From NCBI GenBank assembly GCA_029747015.1, contig JAKOGI010000121.1, forward strand, positions 559,501 to 623,500: a DNA stretch of 64,000 nt, given 5' to 3'. This document shows positions 57,445 through 64,000 of the stretch, piece by piece (within the stretch, counting starts at the first letter, position 1; each line of letters starts with the position of its first letter). The notes under the pieces were generated by a model. That model did not search any database. It saw only the letters and a list, made by a program, of their open reading frames with translations, and had not been told where the DNA came from. Origin of the DNA: Carnegiea gigantea (taxonomy: Eukaryota; Streptophyta; Magnoliopsida; Caryophyllales; Cactaceae). The position numbers and the translations under genes were made by a program.

Positions 57445-60400
57445 TTCAACCGATTCCTCACTGATGTCGCAAAATGCCCTCGTTTTTGTCCTTTAAACTA
57501 TAAGGAGTGGCATTGAGTGCCTTCAGTCTTTAAGGATCGAATTGTGAATTATATTAGGGTGACTTTCTTTTGTTTTTCCTTCTAATTATTTCATGTTTGG
57601 TATAAGCGCCATGCCAAACTTAACATATAGACTCAATTGGTTTTTCACATTGATTAGTTATAGTAGAAGTTCGTGATACCATCCACTCAGCTAGTTGACG
57701 AAAAAGTTCTGAGCTCTGTTAGGGAGGTTAAGAGACTATAAACGTTCTCTGAGAATGAAATACATTAAAGAAGGTACAACCAAGGAGGAGTTGTATGCTT
57801 TACCAGCAGCTGAATCAGGAAATAGTGAAGGTCTGAAGCGTCCTTATGGGGTAGGTGATACCATGTGGTTCGGGTTTATAGACTTATGCTTTTCAGAGAA
57901 GCTTCAGATTAGCTATCAGTCGCTAACATTCTATGTACATGTTAATAGCTTCAGTTTGTAATATAAATGATAACATTTTTGGTTTTGATATTTAGAAATA
58001 CTCTGAGATTGGGAAGCGAGTGAGGGGAAAGCAGTTGCATCCTCACACAAATGGCTCACAGAGTTTTGCAATTTTGCGTGATAAGTTTGTAAGCTGGTTA
58101 AGTGTTTTATGCTTACGCTGCCATTATTAATAGGAATGCTATAAATATTGTTTACTATCATTTAAATTCATGTATCTATGCTCTAGTTTTAGGAGAGGAA
58201 ACATAATCGAGAGCCTGGTCCAATTAAGTGGTTCATAGGGACTCGTCAGACTAAGAAAGATAAGACCTTTCATGACCCCCACAACCAACAATTTGTGGTA
58301 ATTTGATATATTTAAATAAATATTATCATTTATATATATTGAAGGTTTGATGGATGTATGAAGTTACATTTTTATTGTGACCTAGGATTCAGTAAAGAGT
58401 ATTATTAAGGAAAACACTGGTTCAGCTAAAGTTGTCTTCTCAGAGTCGACCATGCAAGCAGAGAACATTGCCTATCGAAAACTAATGGGTGATGAATGTA
58501 ATGGAAAAGTTAGGGGATTGGGTCGTGGAGTATCTGCAAGAGATATACGTAATCTACGTTACCAAGCTGAATCACCTATTGTGTTGAAACTTCTAAAAAA
58601 AGTGCACATCTTGGAGAACCAACTAGATGTTCTGAATGCTAAAGTCGGTGCACAGGCTTTAGTCATTCCACATGGTTTAGCAAGTAAATATGTAAGTTTT
58701 CTGCTGTTGACATATACTATGTGTTGATGCCTTATTGCATTTGCCTTTATCCTGGAATTTCTAGAATCATAGTTTCTTCTAGTCCGCTTTTCAAGTTCTC
58801 CATGAATGTGTTCTTCATTGTGAATGTGTGGAGGACCTTTGAGGTCTGGGCTCAGTGTTGATGATTGAGCTTATATATTCAGTGCTGTCACTGCATCCAT
58901 TAGCTGTGAGCTCAATATGACTATATGTCAAGTAATTTGTGAAGCAACATACTGATTTTCTGCATTTACATAATGAATGTCATCCAGTTTAGTTGAGTAA
59001 TTTTAGGTTAGCTGTGTCTGCTTGGTTGTGTGACTGCTTATGCACATTGATATAAGGTAGCTAGCATGCTGCATACCCCCCTAAAAAGGGGGGGGGAACA
59101 TAGGATTCTTGCACATTGGTTTGGTTTGGTTTTCATCTAAATCCTAGGAAAGGATTCTTGCACATTGACATAAGGTAGCTAGCCTGCTGCATACATCCCA
59201 ACTTCCTTAGAAAATCAGCTGCCCAGCCTCGTTCTAGTTCCTAACCCGAAACGTTTAGTTGAGTTCCGGATACGTGCTAGCTACCTTTTTTAGAAAATTT
59301 TGAAGCTGTGATGCAAATTTCATGAACTTTGTAACGCCCCCAATCCCCAATGCTTGATTATTCTAACTTAATTACTTATTTACTATTGATTGGCAGTGGA
59401 AGTCTTTTAATTGGAGGCATTACTACCGTTCCATAACGAAACAAGGCAATCTGAGTCTATCTATAATGTCGTGTTACCCATGTAACCACTTGGTTCACTA
59501 AATATTTGGCACAACATACATTTAACCATTTATACAATTTATGATACATCTGATAACTTAGCGCACGATTACCAAATACTAGCAGTCATCATGTTTAAAA
59601 AAATATATAACCAACTTGTCCTTAGGGGTGCTAGCCTATAAATTACTGTGAGCGCTCAGCTAGCTAATGTTCAGCAAAAACTGCAACTCTCGCTCAATTT
59701 TGCTACCTACTGGCTTGCCAGGAGGAAAACGATTCATTGATCCTTTACCTAAAACAGAAAACATAAAAACATTCGAATAATGAGCCAAAGCTCAGCACAT
59801 ACATCCTTATACTGTAAAATAAGTTTTGTAATCAATTAGTTGGGCGCCCGCATTTCAAAACATTTTGTTTTGCAAACAGGAGAGAGAGAATTTATGAGTA
59901 AAGTTGATTTGCCGGTTATTATCTGAAAGTGGACCCTTGTTGACGTCTATAGTGATATTGGGATAGGTGCACACCTCTCAGGCCAATCGGAAAGCCTGAG
60001 TTGTACCCGCGTGGGTAAATTGAAGGGCACAAGCCCTAATTGATGGGGTCACTTGCTTATGTGACAAAACATTGTATAAAATGATTCATTATATAAATAT
60101 CATATTGATTTTGCATGGTTTGAGAAACATGTGAGTTTTCGAAGAGCACATGCAATGTACGTACCTGGTCCTTCAGAATCTCTCTCCGGTTTATTGAAAA
60201 TCGTTTGCTGGCAGCTTGAAGCAATAGTGGTGGCCTCAGTTCTGCTCCAATTATGTAATTCTTCGCGATTAGTGCAAGATGAAGAAATTTTATTAAAACT
60301 CATGGCTTAATGAATAATTTAAACTAACTCGACTTCTCTTTTTATTATTAGCACAACAATTATTATTAACTCACTCGAATTTGTTATTAACGGCGTTATC

Positions 60401-60493
60401 GCCTGTAACATTTGAATTATTACGGAAAGCTCGTTAAAACCGTTATTTCTTTGCATTTATTAAAATTAGTGACACTATCAATCATTATTGTTA

Positions 60494-60552
<59 letters not shown>

Positions 60553-63500
60553 GAATTGAGGATATCTTTACCATAGTTATTATTAACGATGTTATTATGG
60601 TTATTGATTTTTTTTCTTTAACGAATCGCTGTTAGACATTAAACTTTGGATTGCGATACGGTTTAAGGTAACATCATAAACTGGGTTTCGGGTTCAAGTC
60701 GAGTCCTAATCATACCATTATTCGTTAGTAAAATAAAATAATATAGGCATGTTATGTTAGTAACTCCACTTTACAAAGCTACTTATTCCTTTCTTCCCCC
60801 GTTTTCTTACTTGACAATTACTCATGCCATATACTTATACGACAATCTCGTATGCATACCTATATCGCTCTCTTTTTATTCAATTAATACCAAAGACTCA
60901 CTTAAACGTCAGTAAAGCAATTCAATTGAGCTCAAGCTTCACCCAAATAGCTACTCATCAACTCATGACAACCACACACACCCAATATACAACATTTTAA
61001 CACTACTCATTAATTTCATTCAAACATTCATGACAATTCTCTTAAAACTCCAAATCAACAAAAATCAAGCTTGTGGCTTTATTCCAATCACAATCCAAAT
61101 AACCAAACCATGGTCACAACATAACACGCACATTAACCTTGTACACTCCTACACATATTTCTCTATATAATCATTACTTAACTCATTTCAATCACTAATA
61201 ACTCATTTCAATCAACTTAGGCACCATTCAAGCCACAACCGAATCCATCAAGTTCATGGCCATATCACATCCATCCAACATATATTCCACTTTAATACGA
61301 TTCTACTATGCATTGAATTCAATCTCATATTATCAAAGTAACCGAAATCAAACCCAATCTACACCCCAAACATCCCCCCTTTAATACCGTAGTCAACCCC
61401 AACCTTGATTTATTCCTTCAATTTCATAAGCAAACTTCAGGAAAACTACAAGTTGGAATCTATTTAAAACTAAATACATCATTTAACATCAAAGTTCAAT
61501 CATAATTACATGAACCCCAAATCAAGGAGTTAGGGTTTCATCTTCAGTAAGCAAGAGAGCAAGACGATGGAGCAAGAAATGGGTTCAAGGCCGGCGGTTG
61601 GCTGGTGCCTTGCGACGGACAGTTGACCGGAATGGCGAGCAGTGGCCGGCGACGCCCGTTGGCAACGAACAGGGGAGGGGATGGCGGAGAAGAGCATAGC
61701 AGAGGTAGGGGAGGGGGGTTTACAGGTTTCTGGGTTTTGGGGGGGTTTACGGGCTGGGTAAAATAAGGGGGAGGGTTTGGGGTTTTGTTTCTTTTTTTTT
61801 TTTTGTTATTTGATTTGGTATTTGTTTTAATTTTTAATTAATCCTTTTTTTTCCTTTCTACCCCTTTATTTGTTGCCACCTATTGTTTTTCTAGAATTTT
61901 CTCTTAGTTATCTTAATTTTCTCTCTAATCCTTATTTTATTTTATTACCATTCATTACATATATACATATATGAAAAAAAAAATCTAATTGATATTTTTA
62001 GCTAGGATTAATAAAGTATTTTACATCTTTTGGCTGTAAATTTGGGAGAAGATATTTTCATTTTTAATTATTAACTCCCTCTTTTATATACATAACTTGC
62101 TGTTTTTGTTATTGTTATATTGCTATTAAATTAATTCGTATATTATTATCATTATCGCTTTTCAAATTAGCCCTTGATAATTAGTCTACTATTTATTCAA
62201 CGGGCAATTCAAATATTTATTAGTACTTGAATGAATTATTTAGGATTGTATAACGAGATCCATTTTGAGGCCACATCGTCGTTTCAACCTCCGATGCATA
62301 AATATATATACATATACATAAAATGCTAAATTGAAATGCGGTACCTAACTTGATTAATTTGTGATTAGGATAATTTGAAGTAATTAACATGAATCTTTGG
62401 TTCAGCCCGTTACAAACTTTAACCATGGGTATTTCTACAGAGTAGAGGCTTGCAAGAAGTTTCAGGGCATGACACACCTTGCGATCATTACAGCAACCAG
62501 GATTCACCTGTAGGCAATGGATCTCATAAAGGTTCAAGGCATGACACCCCATGATCAATATAGAAGCAATAATTCACCCAAATCTGGGGATGCCCTCTCG
62601 ATCTCTAATGTGCTCGGTAGTGAAAGATTAGATGTTTGTAAATTATAGTTCACTTCAATACTGGATTAAATTTCTATCCACGTGCTTTTGGAGAATCAAA
62701 CTCAAAGAGGTGCAAGGTCATCAAAGCAAATCGACTCTGTGCACGATGGTCAGCAAAAACAATCAGGAAAGACAACAGTAAGTAAAGATGATATATCATT
62801 AAATTTCTATTTATTGAAGTAAAAATCAAATATGCTGGTTAATTTGGATATTTTCTCTTATTTTTTACACATTCTTAGTCATTGTCCAAGCCATCAAATG
62901 TTAACAACATATTTGGATCTCTTACTCATGGTGGCAAGAGTCATAATCCTTTACAACCTAGTTCCACGCTTCCCAATGGTGGTGCTGTCAGACCTAGTGC
63001 TCAACCATCAAAACATACTGCATGTAATCATGATGGTGGTCGATCTTATGTGGAACTTACAAGAAAAGGAGGTCCTACCCTAGAAGACAATTCAATAGAG
63101 GGTAGCTCACCTTCAAGGCATAGTCAAGTAGAAAATCAAAAGAAAAATCCGAAGGTATTTATACCAATCGAACATTCGGTTTTCTTTTTCCTAAATTATA
63201 TGTTGAGTTGATTATGCAGCTATTTATTTTATGTTTGTTATTAGAGAAATTTTGTGGGAATGAACAAGCTGGCAAAAAACGCTCCCATGATCATATATGC
63301 TTCAGAAGGCATCCAATGAACATAGAACTACAAAACGACAGGAACAAAATGTTTTGACTCTAGTAAGAAGCAACAACAACAACAACAACTCTCAGCATAG
63401 GTCCCGCTTTCGCGGCGTCTGAGGAGATCCAGATGTAGGCAATCTTACATCTACCGGCAATCCTGCCTGTAAAGAGGCTGATTCCAAGAGATCCACAGAA

Positions 63501-63891
63501 ACCAGATTTTGTGAAAACATTTTATAGAAGAAGGATTTTGTGAAAACATTTTATGGAGAAAAACTAAGGATAAGTTGCAGGAAATGAATTCTAAAATACG
63601 AAAAAAAAAAACGAAAAAATTATGTGGCAGTAACTATGACTCCAGTAAGAAGATTGTTTTAAATTATGTAAATTTACTTAGTGAAGTATATTGGATTGCG
63701 AATCATGTAACATTCATATTGGTATACTAATGCCATGATTTCTCATAGATAGTTTCCTTTTTTTATTCCAGTTGACTGGTGCTCAAATAGACATATTGGT
63801 CAATACAGTCCTGAAAAATCATCCTAAGGAGGTGCACCAATATTGTCCTTTAGAGAAGAAGGAACTTATTGTTTTCTACCTAGTGGGAGTT
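57445..63891 (+). CDS. Transposase_24-type (CACTA-derived) gene, several intact exons, partial
   Basis: Exons with proper GT-AG borders and matching phases are 57996-58088 (YSEIGKRVRGKQLHPHTNGS), 58193-58297 (WFIGTRQTKKDKTF), 58386-58691 (YRKLMGDECNGKVRGLGRGV, then a leucine-rich coiled-coil-like stretch), 62694-62777, 62879-63154 (Ser/Gly/Pro-rich) and 63772 to about 63888. This order is that of plant Transposase_24 proteins, the accessory DNA-binding protein of En/Spm elements. An upstream piece 57445-57558 (FLTDVAKCPRFCPLNYKEWH) belongs to the same family but has an in-frame TGA after EWH. The last exon runs into an unrelated repeat. Intron 58692-62693 holds a solo LTR. It could be a decaying transposon gene or still transcribed; the start is unknown. 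Confidence 0.62.
59330..62414 (-). mobile_element. Solo LTR, 3.1 kb, Tekay/Del-like
   Basis: It starts TGTAACGCCCC and ends CCCGTTACA, and is flanked by the perfect 5-base duplication AACTT (59325-59329, 62415-62419). On the minus strand it runs TGTAACGGGC to GGGCGTTACA. A GC-rich block at 61540-61780 is typical of the transcribed part of long Gypsy LTRs. There is no second LTR, primer site or coding region, so it is best read as a solo LTR left by recombination. The lineage name is an inference from end sequence and length. Confidence 0.8.
60497..60552. repeat. Microsatellite (TTA)n
   Basis: About 18 perfect TTA/ATT units inside the solo LTR. Confidence 0.95.
63371..63488 (-). mobile_element. 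tRNA-derived SINE fragment
   Basis: On the minus strand the sequence runs from GGAATCAGCCTCTTTACAGG through TAGATGTAAGATTGCCTAC and GCGAAAGCGGGACC to a (GTT)n tail. This is the 3' half of a plant SINE with the GTT tail. The tRNA-like head is missing. It lies in an intron of the transposase-like gene. Confidence 0.65.
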
Positions 63892-64000
63892 AGGGGTGTT
63901 CATCGGTCCAAACCCGGACCGGACCGGACCGGACCGGGTTGGACCACGGACCAAATAAAAGGAAAATTATGGATCGTGGACCGAACTGAATAAGCCAAGG
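63891..64000. repeat. Start of a GGTCCGG-type repeat cut by the window end
   Basis: From TAGGGGTGTTCATCGGTCC onward there is an array of GGACC/GGTCC motifs (GACCGGACCGGACC). This is the usual edge of a plant non-autonomous DNA transposon that begins TAGGGGTG, comparable to the hAT ends at 49439. Its other end is outside the window. It interrupts the last visible transposase exon. Confidence 0.5.

Larger units (their letters stand above)
53406..63891 (+). mobile_element. Third CACTA-like element, right end not seen
   Basis: At 53406 the sequence reads AACTACAAAAAAAAG, close to a CACTA terminus. It is followed by subterminal repeats such as CCACACTTGGTTAAGTGTAG and ACCACTCTTATAAGAGTGGT, repeated to about 53640. 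A leader-like exon with a GTAATT donor (to about 54077) and a Transposase_24-type gene (57445 on) follow in plus orientation. A TRIM and a solo LTR are nested inside. No right terminus is visible before the window ends. Both the element assignment and the limits are inferred. Confidence 0.55.

Overview
This is nuclear DNA of a flowering plant, almost certainly a eudicot. The signs are an R2R3-MYB gene with plant introns, a chloroplast Rieske oxygenase family, an Au-type SINE, CACTA, hAT, Copia, LINE and TRIM transposons, and AT-rich spacers. The species cannot be named from the sequence. Host genes are few: one MYB5-like transcription factor (2395-3961, +) and a tandem family of PTC52/ACD1-like Rieske oxygenases on the minus strand. 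Nearly everything else is transposon-derived.

Layout. 1-6.6 kb: MYB5-like gene between a TRIM-like element and MITE-like elements. 6.6-9.0 kb: duplicated intergenic DNA and a last-exon fragment of the oxygenase (copy C), with a SINE. 9035-14995: a complete non-autonomous CACTA element (12-bp TIRs, CTA target-site duplication) carrying exons of three unrelated host genes: a nucleobase-ascorbate transporter, the BRAHMA chromatin remodeller and a DHH1/DDX6-type DEAD-box helicase. A deleted Copia element (11073-13766, TSD GATCA) later landed inside a captured BRAHMA exon. 15252-20551: an LTR element (TSD AATTC) filled with two GC-rich tandem arrays. 20643-31454: oxygenase pseudogene copy B, with its sixth exon split by an 8-kb CACTA element (about 21186-29200) carrying decayed TNP2-type genes. 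33.7-36.5 kb: LTR-like remnants.

37655-51842: oxygenase copy A. Its seven exons join into an uninterrupted 559-residue protein. One intron starts with AT instead of GT, and copy B shares this. Another intron is 11.8 kb long and holds a LINE ORF1 remnant, hAT and Harbinger-like elements. A second member of one hAT MITE family lies at 52278-52868. 53406 to the window end looks like a third CACTA-type element in plus orientation. Its Transposase_24-like gene has several well-preserved exons, and it was invaded by a TRIM (TSD GTGAT) and a 3.1-kb solo LTR (TSD AACTT).

The layers give a relative history. The oxygenase locus was duplicated in tandem, copies B and C decayed, and several waves of nested insertions followed. 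The most notable points are the gene-capturing CACTA element and the shared AT-starting intron in the oxygenase copies.
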